A stretch of DNA of 43,844 bases from the NCBI GenBank assembly GCA_001767495.1, contig MELA01000002.1:1-43844 (forward strand), written 5' to 3'. Positions 34,548 to 42,867 of the stretch are shown in pieces. Within the stretch, counting starts at the first letter, position 1, and every line of letters begins with the position of its first letter. The notes under the pieces are model-generated. The model saw only the letters and a list, made by a program, of their open reading frames with translations. It was not told the origin of the DNA and did no database searches. Made by a program: the position numbers and the translations under genes. Origin of the DNA: Acidobacteria bacterium RIFCSPLOWO2_12_FULL_65_11 (GTDB lineage Bacteria > Acidobacteriota > Vicinamibacteria > Vicinamibacterales > CAVVIG01).

Positions 34548-34988
34548 CTAACTTTTAACTTTTTGACTGATTGGCGGATGATACAGAATCTGGATCCGGT
34601 TCCCGTCCGGATCGTTGAAGTAGCACGATCTCGCGCCATCGCGGTGCGTACGTGGCCTCGCGCTGAGGGTCACACCCCGGCTTTCGAGGAACGCCGCCCA
34701 GCGATCGACATCCGCCGCGCTCGACACGACCAGGCCCAGGTGATCGAGCGGCGAGGGCGCACGTGCATCGGTCGAAAGACTCCCCGCGAGCGCAGGCGAA
34801 TGGCCTGCCGAATGGGTCGAACGGTGCAACGCCAGGTTGTCGACGCCCGACGAGAGATAGACGTTGTCGGGATCGGGCTCCCACTCGACCACGAACCCCA
34901 GCACGTCGACATAGAAGCGCGTCATCGCGGCAAGATCGCCGACGTTGAGCGCGAGATGCCGGAGGCCCCTGTGCGTCGGTCGATCCAT
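34548..34988 (-). CDS. VOC family (glyoxalase/extradiol dioxygenase-like) protein
   Basis: A 146-residue vicinal-oxygen-chelate protein with two beta-alpha-beta-beta-beta units (LRHLALNVGDLAAMTRFYVDVLGF and DHLGLVVSSAADVDRWAAFL). The first His (RHLALNV), the second His (DHLGLVV) and the final strand (GNRIQILYHP) mark the metal site. In the final strand the usual Glu is Gln, as in many uncharacterised members. The reaction is unknown. The start lies at ATG 34988; the frame ends beside short TTTTAACTT repeats. Confidence 0.85.
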   Translation of the reverse strand: MDRPTHRGLRHLALNVGDLAAMTRFYVDVLGFVVEWEPDPDNVYLSSGVDNLALHRSTHSAGHSPALAGSLSTDARAPSPLDHLGLVVSSAADVDRWAAFLESRGVTLSARPRTHRDGARSCYFNDPDGNRIQILYHPPISQKVKS

Positions 34989-35048
34989 GGACTGACAATC
35001 TACAATTAAGAATTCCTAATTACCAATTGTAAGTGGTAAATTGACCCT

Positions 35049-35504
35049 ATGCCCCGTAAGTCGCTCGTCAAGTCGTGCTCGCTGTGCGGCGCCAAGGAGG
35101 TCTCCGAGCCGCGAGGCGAGGAGAAGTATTGTCGCGACTGCTGGGAGAAGAAGATCGCCGTCGAGGAAATCGTGGCGCGCGAGTTCGCCCTCAAGCGGTA
35201 CATCCGCGCGCACAGCGCCGAGAAATATCTCATCTACCATTCGACGCTCAAACGTCCGTGCGGGCAGCTCATCGTGGTCGACGATGGCTACGATCTGTTT
35301 CTGACGCTGATGCTCTATCCGAATTTTTCCTGGGAGGACGCCGCGTACCATCTCGAAGGCGATCCCGAGGGGCGCCTCTTCTCGGAGATTCTGGTCGACG
35401 TCGTCGCCGCCGAGGTCGTCGAGCCGTGGGGCGGCGGCAAATGGCACATGGAGATCTTCCGGTCGATCAATCCCGAGCCGGAGGACTGGAACGGCGAAAT
35501 GTGA
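35049..35504 (+). CDS. Small zinc-ribbon protein of unknown function
   Basis: A 151-residue soluble protein with an N-terminal zinc-ribbon (CSLCGAKEVSEPRGEEKYCRDC, Cys-x2-Cys-x16-Cys-x2-Cys). An alpha/beta domain follows (FALKRYIRAHSAEKYLIYHS, GQLIVVDDGYDLFLTLMLYP, WHMEIFRSINPEPEDW). No family name came to mind. The gene starts 10 bp after a repeat-rich AT stretch. A TATAAT lies only 2 bp after its end and belongs to the next gene. Confidence 0.6.
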   Translation: MPRKSLVKSCSLCGAKEVSEPRGEEKYCRDCWEKKIAVEEIVAREFALKRYIRAHSAEKYLIYHSTLKRPCGQLIVVDDGYDLFLTLMLYPNFSWEDAAYHLEGDPEGRLFSEILVDVVAAEVVEPWGGGKWHMEIFRSINPEPEDWNGEM

Positions 35505-35505
35505 G

Positions 35506-35511
35506 TATAAT
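35506..35511 (+). promoter_or_regulatory. -10 box for the following secreted protein
   Basis: TATAAT 49 bp before the ATG at 35561; no convincing -35 box was seen at 17 bp upstream. Confidence 0.45.
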
Positions 35512-35560
35512 TCCGGCGCTATCGAACACGGTAGCCCGTCTGTTGCAGGAGGATAGCCAT

Positions 35561-36064
35561 ATGTTCCGCGCGCGCTTCGTTCTTGCGGCCACGATCGTCA
35601 GCCTCGGCCTCGCCGCCACCAGCGCCCTGGCTCAGGCCACGCAGGCCCCCGATCTCAAGCCGATCCTGGCGGGCCGGCAGTTCACCCCGCCCGTCAAGGG
35701 GGACGCCGCCATCGAATTCGTCTATCCCGTGCCGTCCCGCGCCGGCAACATGATTGTCACCAAGGTGCAGGTCAAGAACATTTCCAAAGCGCCGATCGCG
35801 AGGCTGACGATCGACGAGACCTGGTACGACAAGAATGACGCGACCGTCATCGGCGGCAAGGGCTTCCTCGCGGATCTGCTGCAGCCCGGCGAGGTCAAGA
35901 CCGTCACGATTGAGACGCCGTACAACGCGAGGATGGCCCGGAACAGCTACCAGTTCAGCCACGCCAACGGCAATGTGCCGAAACCGGCGCGAGTCACGAG
36001 ACTGGTGCCCGATCCCCCGAAGACGCCCGCGGGGGCGGCGCCGGCGACACCTGAGAAGAAGTGA
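35561..36064 (+). CDS. Secreted beta-sandwich protein of unknown function
   Basis: 167 residues with a signal peptide (FVLAATIVSLGLAATSALAQ) and one immunoglobulin-like domain (AGNMIVTKVQVKNISKAPIA, LTIDETWYDKNDATVIGGKG, PGEVKTVTIETPYNA). The Pro/Ala/Lys-rich tail (PDPPKTPAGAAPATPEKK) is probably disordered. The layout is like FxLYD/DUF3426-type periplasmic domains. CAGGAGGA lies just before ATG 35561, which decides the start. A strong terminator follows at 36103. Confidence 0.65.
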   Translation: MFRARFVLAATIVSLGLAATSALAQATQAPDLKPILAGRQFTPPVKGDAAIEFVYPVPSRAGNMIVTKVQVKNISKAPIARLTIDETWYDKNDATVIGGKGFLADLLQPGEVKTVTIETPYNARMARNSYQFSHANGNVPKPARVTRLVPDPPKTPAGAAPATPEKK

Positions 36065-36102
36065 AAAGTCAGAACTGAAAAGTTAAAAGGACAATGAAAG
36101 GA

Positions 36103-36136
36103 GCCGGAGCGGGACCTCCCTGCTCCGGCCTTTTTT
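36103..36136 (+). terminator. Rho-independent terminator
   Basis: GCCGGAGC pairs with GCTCCGGC across an 11-base loop, followed by C and a run of six T (36131-36136). It ends the transcript of the preceding secreted protein. Confidence 0.88.
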
Positions 36137-36159
36137 CTGTACCGGCCTTCTTTCTGTAC

Positions 36160-36182
36160 GTAGTGTCCGGCTTCAGCCGGAC
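36160..36182 (+). repeat. Single copy of the palindromic repeat
   Basis: GTAGTG plus TCCGGCTTCAGCCGGAC, just before the 3' end of the kinase relic. Confidence 0.85.
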
Positions 36183-36197
36183 CTCAAGAGGCCGTCG

Positions 36198-37640
36198 TCA
36201 GGTCGTCTCTGGCACGTTCAGCGGATCCTCAGCGAGTGCGCGCTCCATCTCCTCGACCGCCTCCCGCCCCCGGCCCACGTGGGCCAGGAAGAAATTCGCC
36301 CGCTCGATGCGCACAAAAAGAGGGGGGACCGGATCGCGCGCGAACGCCAGGCGGAACCGGCGGTCGGCCTCGGTCCAGTCGTAGTCATACATCGCGGCCA
36401 GCAGGCCCAGCAAGGCATGCGCTTCTAGCAGAGAGGGATCCAGCTCCAACGCTTTCTGCGCGTGCACCCGCGCCAGCGGCACCGCCTCGTGCGCCGGCTG
36501 CACACCGGCGACATACATCATTGAAAGTGGTGCGGCCGGCTTGTCGGCCAGCGTCACCTGCAGCGCTTTCGCGATAGCCTCCGCGATCTCGTCCTGGATG
36601 GCGAAGACATCGGCCAGCTCCCGGTCGTACCGGTCCGACCACAGATGGCTGCCGTCGCCCGCCGCAATCAGTTGCGCGGTGACCCGAATCCGATTGCCCG
36701 CCTTACGCACGCTGCCTTGGAGGATGTTGGTCACATCCAGCACGCCGGCGATGCGGCGGATGTCCTCGTGCTTGTCCTTGAAGGCAAAGGCCGACGTGCG
36801 GGCAATCACCTTCAACCCGGGTATGTGCGCCAGCAGGTTGATAACCTCTTCGGCGAGGCCGTCGCTGAAATATTCGTTGTCCGGATCAGCGCTCATGTTG
36901 GCGAACGGCAGCACGGCAATCGACGGCTGCCGATCGGTGGGGTCTCCCTCCCCTTCAATGTCGATGCGCGCGTCGGCGATGTCGTGCAGGCGCTGGGACG
37001 GATCCTTCTGCAGGCAGCGACGCAGGAGATCGCGAATCCTCGCCGAGGACGAGCCTGGGAGCGCGGTCCAGTCCGGCTCACGCTCGAGAATGCCGGCAAT
37101 CGTGTCGGACGCGGTGTCGCGCGCGAATGCCGTCCGACCGGTCAGCATCTCGAAGAGGACGGAGCCAAACGCCCAGATGTCGGTCCGCTTGTCGACCGAT
37201 TGCCCGCGCGCCTGCTCGGGACTCATATAGGCCATCGTGCCGAGAATGATCCCCGCGCGCGTGCCCGCCATCGTCGACACCTGGGAGTCGGGTGTCGGGT
37301 CGTCGCCGCCGGCCTTCGCCAGTCCGAAGTCGAGGACTTTGACCGCGCCATCCGGCCTGATCTTGACGTTGGCCGGCTTGAGGTCCCGATGGACGATCCG
37401 CTTTTCGTGCGCCGCGCCGAGCGCGTCGGCGATCTGCCTGGCGATCGTGAGTGCATCGGTCACCGGCACTGGGCCACGCGTCAGGCGCTCGGCGAGCGTC
37501 TCGCCTTCGACGAGCTCGAGCACAAGCGCGCGGATGCCGTCAGCTTCCTCGAGGCCGTAGATGGCGGCGATGTTGGGATGATTGAGCGAGGCGAGCACCT
37601 GCGCCTCGCGCCTGAAGCGCGCGACGCGCTCGGGGTCAGT
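36198..37640 (-). pseudogene. Ser/Thr kinase relic, truncated at both ends
   Basis: The frame is open from a TAG at 37641-37643 and reads TDPERVARFRREAQVLASLNHPNI, the middle of a kinase N-lobe. The P-loop and the catalytic Lys (VALKF) of an intact kinase are missing upstream; unrelated AT-rich DNA adjoins. The remaining kinase part is good (HRDLKPANV, DFGLA, GTMAYMSPEQARG), as are the TolB-like domain (PSIAVLPFANMSADPDNEYF) and one or two TPRs. It then stops at about 480 residues, whereas its paralogue at 18008-20470 has 820. Both ends are therefore gone. Without Lys and the P-loop it cannot phosphorylate. It might still be expressed from GTG 37598, but I consider it decayed. Confidence 0.8.
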
Positions 37641-37643
37641 CTA

Positions 37644-37676
37644 CTTTTAACTTTTACCTTTTCACTTATCAACTTT
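37644..37676. repeat. AT-rich TTTTAACTTTT repeat at the kinase-relic breakpoint
   Basis: The bases CTTTTAACTTTTACCTTTTC and following resemble stretches at 34489-34563 and 36066-36090. They mark the position where the kinase relic loses its 5' end. Confidence 0.5.
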
Positions 37677-38087
37677 TTCAAACCTGACTTCGCCCGCGCG
37701 AGTGGGGATCGCCACGAGATGAAGGGGCATCGTGATCACCTGCGCGGTCACCGCGCGGGGCGAAGGCTGCGTCTCGACGTACTGGACGATGAGCGCGCCG
37801 TTTTCCTCGCGCGTCCTCACGATCTCGACCGAGTAGCCCGACGTCCGGCGCGTCCCAAGGAACACGCCGACGACCATCTCTTTTGAGAAATCCACCACAG
37901 GCGCCTGGCGATCGCCCGCGTGCGCTCGCCACGCGACCGTCCACTCGGCGGCCGTGCGGAGGGTGACCTGACGAGGCGTATCGACGAAACTCATCGCGCT
38001 CCGCTCAATCGTTCTCATGGGTGGTGTCAGTGATATCTGCGGCGTCTGTGTGGCCTGTGCGAGCGCGGCAAGCAGAAGAAACAGCAT
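37662..38087 (-). CDS. Secreted protein with a PrcB C-terminal (protease-complex) domain
   Basis: 141 residues. The short N-terminal hydrophobic stretch (MLFLLLAALAQATQ) may be a signal. The PrcB_C-like domain shows VVGVFLGTRRTSGYSVEIV and LIVQYVETQPSPRAVTAQ. In other bacteria this domain belongs to a regulatory subunit of a periplasmic protease or to an inhibitor; here its role is open. The start ATG 38087 has a TATAAT (38108-38113) 20 bp before it. Confidence 0.75.
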   Translation of the reverse strand: MLFLLLAALAQATQTPQISLTPPMRTIERSAMSFVDTPRQVTLRTAAEWTVAWRAHAGDRQAPVVDFSKEMVVGVFLGTRRTSGYSVEIVRTREENGALIVQYVETQPSPRAVTAQVITMPLHLVAIPTRAGEVRFEKVDK

Positions 38088-38107
38088 AGGAACCTCGCGT
38101 TCGTTCG

Positions 38108-38113
38108 ATTATA
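38108..38113 (-). promoter_or_regulatory. -10 box of the PrcB-like gene
   Basis: TATAAT on the minus strand, 20 bp before the ATG at 38087. Confidence 0.5.
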
Positions 38114-38203
38114 GACCCTCGCCCCACGCTCGGCGGCCCAGCCGGGCGTCTTGTCATCAACTTGTCAGGGAGCCAGGCGGAATGGGCGGGCTATACTTGG
38201 CCG

Positions 38204-39418
38204 ATGTCAGCGCCTCCAGCGGCCGCCGACAAAGCGGCGCTCGATGTGGCGGCCGTGCAGGCCGCCCTGCGCGCCGAGGGAATCGATGCGTGGCTCCTGT
38301 ACGACTTTCGCGGCATCAACCCCATTGCCACCGACCTCACCGGCGTCGGCCGTCAAGGGGGGCACCTGGCGACCAGGCGCTGGTACTACCTGATCCCGGC
38401 GAGCGGCGACCCGCGCGGGCTCGTCCACGCCATCGAGCGGCAGACGCTGGCGCATCTTCCCGGCACCGTGGAGCGCTACGCCGGACGGGACGCGCTCGAG
38501 GCGGGCGTGCGGCGTCTTGTGGGCGGCGCGCGGCGCGTGGCGATGGAGTATTCGCCGCAGTGCGCCATCCCCTACGTCTCTCGCGTCGACGCGGGCACCG
38601 TCGAGCTGGTGCGGCAGCTGGGCGTGGAGGTCGTCTCGTCGGGCGACCTGATCGGGCGGTTCGCGGCCGTCTGGGACGCGGCGGCGATGGCCACACACCG
38701 CGAGGCCTCAGAAAAGCTTCATACGGTGAAGGACCGCGCCTTCGACGCCGTTGCCAGACGCACGCGCGAGGGCGTGCCGACCACGGAGTACGACATTCAA
38801 CAGTTGATGGCCGGTTGGTTCAAAGACGAGGGGCTCGTCAGCGACTCGGAGCCCAACGTGTCGGCCGCCGAGAACGCGGGGAACCCGCACTACCTCCCCA
38901 CCGCGACCGAGCATCGCGCGATCCGCGCGGGCGAGCTCGTGCTGCTCGATCTCTGGGCCAAGCTCGATCGTCCCCGCGCGGTGTATGCCGACATCACCTG
39001 GATGGGCTACACCGGCCGCCACGTGCCCGAGCGGCACGCCCGGGCGTTTGCCGCGGTCGCCGCCGCCAGGGACGCGGCGATCGCGCTTGTCGAGCGGGCG
39101 GTCAGCGGCGGGCAGGACCTGCGCGGGTGGCAGGTGGACCGCGCGGCTTCCTCGGTGTTGCGGAGCGCGGGGTACGGCGACCACATCCTGCACCGGACGG
39201 GTCACAGCCTCGGCGAATCGGTCCATGGCAACGGGGTCAACATGGACGACTACGAGACGCATGACGACCGCCGGTTGCTGGTTGGGACGGGCTTTACCAT
39301 CGAACCGGGCGTGTACTTTGACGATTTTGGCGTACGATCGGAAATCAATATGATTGTAGGGCCGCGCGAGGCGATCGTGACCGGACCGATTCAGCCGGCA
39401 ATCTTGGCACTGGAGTAG
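38204..39418 (+). CDS. M24 family Xaa-Pro aminopeptidase
   Basis: A 404-residue dimetal aminopeptidase that cleaves N-terminal residues before proline. The N-terminal creatinase-like domain covers about residues 1-165. The catalytic domain supplies the five metal ligands: Asp in LLDLWAK, Asp in YADITWMGY, His in HRTGHSLGE, Glu in FTIEPGVY and Glu in SEINMIV. ATG 38204 is preceded by TATACT only 6 bp away and no Shine-Dalgarno, so the transcript may be leaderless. A longer reading from TTG 38162 is possible. The DegP protease gene follows 13 bp later, so the two are co-transcribed. Confidence 0.9.
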   Translation: MSAPPAAADKAALDVAAVQAALRAEGIDAWLLYDFRGINPIATDLTGVGRQGGHLATRRWYYLIPASGDPRGLVHAIERQTLAHLPGTVERYAGRDALEAGVRRLVGGARRVAMEYSPQCAIPYVSRVDAGTVELVRQLGVEVVSSGDLIGRFAAVWDAAAMATHREASEKLHTVKDRAFDAVARRTREGVPTTEYDIQQLMAGWFKDEGLVSDSEPNVSAAENAGNPHYLPTATEHRAIRAGELVLLDLWAKLDRPRAVYADITWMGYTGRHVPERHARAFAAVAAARDAAIALVERAVSGGQDLRGWQVDRAASSVLRSAGYGDHILHRTGHSLGESVHGNGVNMDDYETHDDRRLLVGTGFTIEPGVYFDDFGVRSEINMIVGPREAIVTGPIQPAILALE

Positions 39419-39431
39419 GGAGGAACCGAAG

Positions 39432-40964
39432 ATGTCCACGCGCAAGACGTCACTCTTCTATGGGCTGCTTATCGCGGTCGCGGCGATGGCCGTCGGCATG
39501 GTGATCAGCTCGCGGATCGGCCTCACGCCGGCCAGCTCGGCCCAGACCTTCGCCGCGCCGCCCATGAACAGCGCGCCGGTGACCGGGCCGATTGACGCCC
39601 AGACCTTCCGCAACATCGCGAAGGCTGTGACGCCGGCCGTGGTCAGCATCAGGACGGAGTCGAGGACCGTGGCGCAGGCCGACTCGCCCGACGACTTCTT
39701 CCGCCGGTTCTTCGGCACTCCGGGCCAGCCAGATCAGCAGGGCCAAGGCGGCCAGCGCCCGCAGCTGACCCGGGCCTCGGGCACGGGCTTCATCATCAGC
39801 AAGGACGGCTTCATTCTTACCAACAGCCACGTCGTCGAAGAAGCAACGAAGATCGAGTTGTCGCTCTTCGGCGACAACGAACTGTGGTACGCCGCCAAGC
39901 TCATCGGGCACGACCGGCTCACCGACAGCGCGCTCCTCCAGCTGGTCGACAAGCCCAGCCAGCTGTTGACCGAGGTGAAGTTCGGCGACTCGTCGCAGAT
40001 GGCGCCCGGCGACTGGGTGATGGCCATCGGTAATCCGTTCGGACAGAATCACACCGTGACGGTCGGCGTGGTGAGCTACCAGGGCCGGCCATTCCAAGTT
40101 CAGGAAGGGCGCTGGCAGCACATGATTCAGACCGATGCGTCGATCAACCCCGGGAACTCCGGTGGACCGCTCTTGAACGCTCGCGGCGAAGTGATTGGAA
40201 TGAACACCGCGATCATCACCAACGGGCAGTCGGAAGGCGCCAATATCGGCATCGGGTTCGCCGTGCCGAGCAACATCGTCCGTGAGCTGTTGCCGCAGCT
40301 CCGAGTGGGCAAGGTGGTCCGCGGCCGCATCGGCGTGCAGATTCAGACGGTCCCGCGTGAAGGGTTCGAAGACCTCGGCCTCAAGACCCGCACGGGGGCG
40401 ATCGTCTCGGCGGTCGCGCCGGGCGGCGCCGCCTCGAAGGCCGGCCTCGAGCCGGGCGACGTCGTCATCGAATACAACGGCCGCCCGGTCACCGGGACCG
40501 ACGACCTGCAGAACAGCGTGATGGCAACCAGGCCGACCTCAACGGTCCCGATCAAGATTTTGCGCAACAAGCAGGAGCGGACGCTCAACGTCACCGTTGA
40601 CGAGCTCGACCTCGACGCCGAGCAGAACCAGCGGGCTCGTCGCAGCACCGACGGCGTCGAGCCGCCGGTCGCGCAGAGCGAAACCGGCTTTGGATTGACG
40701 CTCCAGGACATCCCGCCGCAGGTTGCCCGCCGGCTGCAGATACCCGCCGGTCAGACGGGCGCGTTCGTCACCGACGTGGATCCTGCCAGCGGATCGGCCG
40801 GAAGCATTCGACCCGGCGACGTGATCCTGCGAATCAATAATGCCCCGGTCTCAAGTGCGGCGGAGGCGGCCCGCCAGCTCCAGCGGATCCCGTCGGGCCG
40901 CCTGGCGCAGCTCCTCATTTGGCGTGATGGCGCGCAGGTCTTCGTCCCAGTGACAAAGAACTGA
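39432..40964 (+). CDS. DegP/HtrA-type periplasmic serine protease
   Basis: The 510-residue protease degrades misfolded envelope proteins. It has an N-terminal membrane segment (LLIAVAAMAVGMVISSRIG), then a trypsin-like domain whose triad is His in LTNSHVVEEA, Asp in LTDSALLQL and Ser in NPGNSGGPLL. Two PDZ domains (about 295-385 and 405-505; VRGRIGVQI and GSIRPGDVILRIN) complete the classic form. GGAGGA precedes the ATG. All catalytic residues are present. Confidence 0.95.
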   Translation: MSTRKTSLFYGLLIAVAAMAVGMVISSRIGLTPASSAQTFAAPPMNSAPVTGPIDAQTFRNIAKAVTPAVVSIRTESRTVAQADSPDDFFRRFFGTPGQPDQQGQGGQRPQLTRASGTGFIISKDGFILTNSHVVEEATKIELSLFGDNELWYAAKLIGHDRLTDSALLQLVDKPSQLLTEVKFGDSSQMAPGDWVMAIGNPFGQNHTVTVGVVSYQGRPFQVQEGRWQHMIQTDASINPGNSGGPLLNARGEVIGMNTAIITNGQSEGANIGIGFAVPSNIVRELLPQLRVGKVVRGRIGVQIQTVPREGFEDLGLKTRTGAIVSAVAPGGAASKAGLEPGDVVIEYNGRPVTGTDDLQNSVMATRPTSTVPIKILRNKQERTLNVTVDELDLDAEQNQRARRSTDGVEPPVAQSETGFGLTLQDIPPQVARRLQIPAGQTGAFVTDVDPASGSAGSIRPGDVILRINNAPVSSAAEAARQLQRIPSGRLAQLLIWRDGAQVFVPVTKN

Positions 40965-40973
40965 TCGCCCATT

Positions 40974-41003
40974 GATGATTGCGGATTGATGATTGATGAT
41001 TGA
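40974..41003 (+). repeat. GATTGATGATT simple repeats before the methyltransferase start
   Basis: Short units TGATTGATGAT and GGATTGATGATT repeat right before, and into, the TTG that starts the next gene, making its exact N-terminus unreliable. Confidence 0.6.
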
Positions 41004-42230
41004 TTGGAGACAGTCGATTTCAGATTGCGGATTGCCGATGTAATTCGTGAGCGCGGCCCGATGACGGTGGCCGCGTTCATGGATCTGGCGCTGTACGATT
41101 CCGAGAGTGGCTATTACGCCCGCGCGGCTCGACGATCGGGCCGCGCGGGCGATTTTTTTACCAGCGTCGATGTTGGCCCACTCTTCGGCGAGCTGCTGGA
41201 GATCCAGATCGCCGAAATGGCTGCACTCCTCGAATCCCAAATCCCGAATCCCAAATCCCGTTCCTCTTTTGACCTTGTCGAAGCGGGCGCGAGCAACGCG
41301 CAGCTCTCAGCCGACATCCTGCGAGCCTCCCGCCGGCGCGACCCCTTCCTGTACGATCGCCTCCGGCTTCATCTGGTGGAGACGAGCGCGCAGGCGCGGG
41401 CAGTCGCGCCGACGACGCTCGGCGAAGTCGGGGACCGCCTGGTTTCGTCAGGCGATGCGCTGCCGCCCACCTTCGCGGGCACGCTCCTGGCCAACGAGCT
41501 CCTCGATGCGCTGCCTGTCCATCAGGTCGTCATGCGTGCAGACGGCCTGCGCGAGATCTACGTTGATGTGGCTGACCCACATGGGCCCCCGCTCGTCACT
41601 ATCGAGGGTCCCCCTTCAACGCCGCGCCTCGGCGAGTACCTCGACCGCCTCGGCGTGCGCCTCCAACCCGGCTGGCGCGCCGAAATCAACCTGCGAGCGA
41701 TCGACTGGGTGCGTGAGGCCGCCCGACGGCTCAGCCGAGGCTTCATTGTCATCATCGACTACGGCCACGACGCGCGCGAGTTGTACTCCGAGGCACACGC
41801 AGGCGGCACACTGACGACGTTCGCGCGCCACGTGGCGGGGGAACCCGACCAGCGCTGGGGCACACCGCCCTGGCTCCAACATCCGGGCGAGCGGGACATC
41901 ACCGCCCACGTCGATTTCACCAGCATCCGCGCGGCGGCCGAAGCCGAGGGCTTGATGACCTTGGGCTTCCTCGATCAGACGTATTTCCTGCTTGGCCTTC
42001 TGCTGAGTCAAGAACAGGATCGGCGACGTTCTGTAGGTGCGGGCGAGCACCACGGTGCGAGCGCGTCGGCGAGCGGGGGTGGGGCCCCGCGAGAACTAAG
42101 GAATGCTCGCGCCCTCAAAACGCTTCTGATGCCGGGGGGACTGGGAAGCACCCACAAGGTGCTGATTCTGGGGAAGGATGTCGGCACACCCCCGCTGCGT
42201 GGCTGTTCGTACCGCATGCGGGTAACGTGA
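41004..42230 (+). CDS. SAM-dependent methyltransferase, MidA family
   Basis: 408 residues from a TTG start. MidA-type motifs are GPMTVAAFMDLALYDSESGYYAR, GDFFTSVDVGPLFGELL, FDLVEAGASNAQLSADIL (SAM-binding) and LLANELLDALPVHQVV. GFIVIIDYGHDARELY and WLQHPGERDITAHVDFTSI also fit. Its eukaryotic relative methylates a complex I subunit. Two unusual inserts are repeats: CCCAAATCCCG-type units at about 41238-41262 and the G-rich motif at 42069-42093, which gives HGASASASGGGAPRE near the C-terminus. After the second insert the usual ending resumes (FKTLLMPGGLG-like). The N-terminus is doubtful because it lies in simple repeats. Confidence 0.82.
   Translation: METVDFRLRIADVIRERGPMTVAAFMDLALYDSESGYYARAARRSGRAGDFFTSVDVGPLFGELLEIQIAEMAALLESQIPNPKSRSSFDLVEAGASNAQLSADILRASRRRDPFLYDRLRLHLVETSAQARAVAPTTLGEVGDRLVSSGDALPPTFAGTLLANELLDALPVHQVVMRADGLREIYVDVADPHGPPLVTIEGPPSTPRLGEYLDRLGVRLQPGWRAEINLRAIDWVREAARRLSRGFIVIIDYGHDARELYSEAHAGGTLTTFARHVAGEPDQRWGTPPWLQHPGERDITAHVDFTSIRAAAEAEGLMTLGFLDQTYFLLGLLLSQEQDRRRSVGAGEHHGASASASGGGAPRELRNARALKTLLMPGGLGSTHKVLILGKDVGTPPLRGCSYRMRVT
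42069..42093 (+). repeat. G-rich repeat, second copy, inside a gene
   Basis: The 25-bp motif of 29680-29704 with two differences. It lies in frame within the MidA-type gene and is translated as part of a Ser/Ala/Gly-rich insert. Confidence 0.65.
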
Positions 42231-42287
42231 AATGGACTCGCGACTGCGACATTGTATTTTTGCCCCTTGGGGGATTAAATAGGCCGG

Positions 42288-42845
42288 ATGACGGCCACCC
42301 TCGAGCGCGAAATCAAGCTGCGGTTCGACAGCCCAGAAGCGGCTCGCGCCGCCGTCATCGAGGCGGGCGCGACGCCGGTTCGCGGCCGCCGGCTGCAGGA
42401 AGACTGCCTGCTCGACACCGCCGACGACCTGCTGCGGCGCCGGGGCTTGGCCCTTCGCGTGCGCATGGAGTCGGGCAAGAGCCTGCTGACGTTCAAGGGC
42501 CCAGTGCAGCCGTCCGCGATGAAGCTGCGCGAAGAGCTCGAGACCATCGTCGGCGATGGCACGCTGATGTTGCGCATCCTCGAGGAACTCGGCTTCCAGA
42601 TCTGGTTCCGGTACCAGAAGTACCGCGAAGAGCTCGCGCTCGAGGACGTCATCGTGGCGATCGACGAAACACCCGTCGGCACGTTTGTGGAGATTGAAGG
42701 CGGCGAACGCAGCATCGCGGTTTTCGCCGGAGCGCTCGGCCGCACGCCGGGCGACTACCTGGTCGAGTCGTACCGCAGCCTGTTTGTCCGCTACTGCGAA
42801 GAACGGGGCCTGCCGCCGACCCACATGCTGTTCGACGACGAGTAG
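42288..42845 (+). CDS. CYTH domain protein (adenylate cyclase class IV/thiamine triphosphatase-like)
   Basis: 185 residues forming a CYTH triphosphate tunnel. The ExExK signature EREIKL stands at residues 6-11, and further tunnel residues occur in LRRRGLALRVRMESGKSLLTFKG, FRYQKYREEL and VIVAIDETPVGTFVEIEG. The substrate could be thiamine triphosphate, inorganic triphosphate or ATP and cannot be chosen from sequence. The start MTATLEREIK is set by the family pattern. A nucleotidyltransferase gene follows 22 bp later. Confidence 0.9.
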   Translation: MTATLEREIKLRFDSPEAARAAVIEAGATPVRGRRLQEDCLLDTADDLLRRRGLALRVRMESGKSLLTFKGPVQPSAMKLREELETIVGDGTLMLRILEELGFQIWFRYQKYREELALEDVIVAIDETPVGTFVEIEGGERSIAVFAGALGRTPGDYLVESYRSLFVRYCEERGLPPTHMLFDDE

Positions 42846-42867
42846 CGTTCTGGTTCCCGTGACTCGA

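Noticed and set aside
42685-42867. N-terminal extension of the sugar nucleotidyltransferase
   Set aside because: It overlaps the CYTH gene in another frame and has no family similarity; the fold starts at MPALVLAAGLG.
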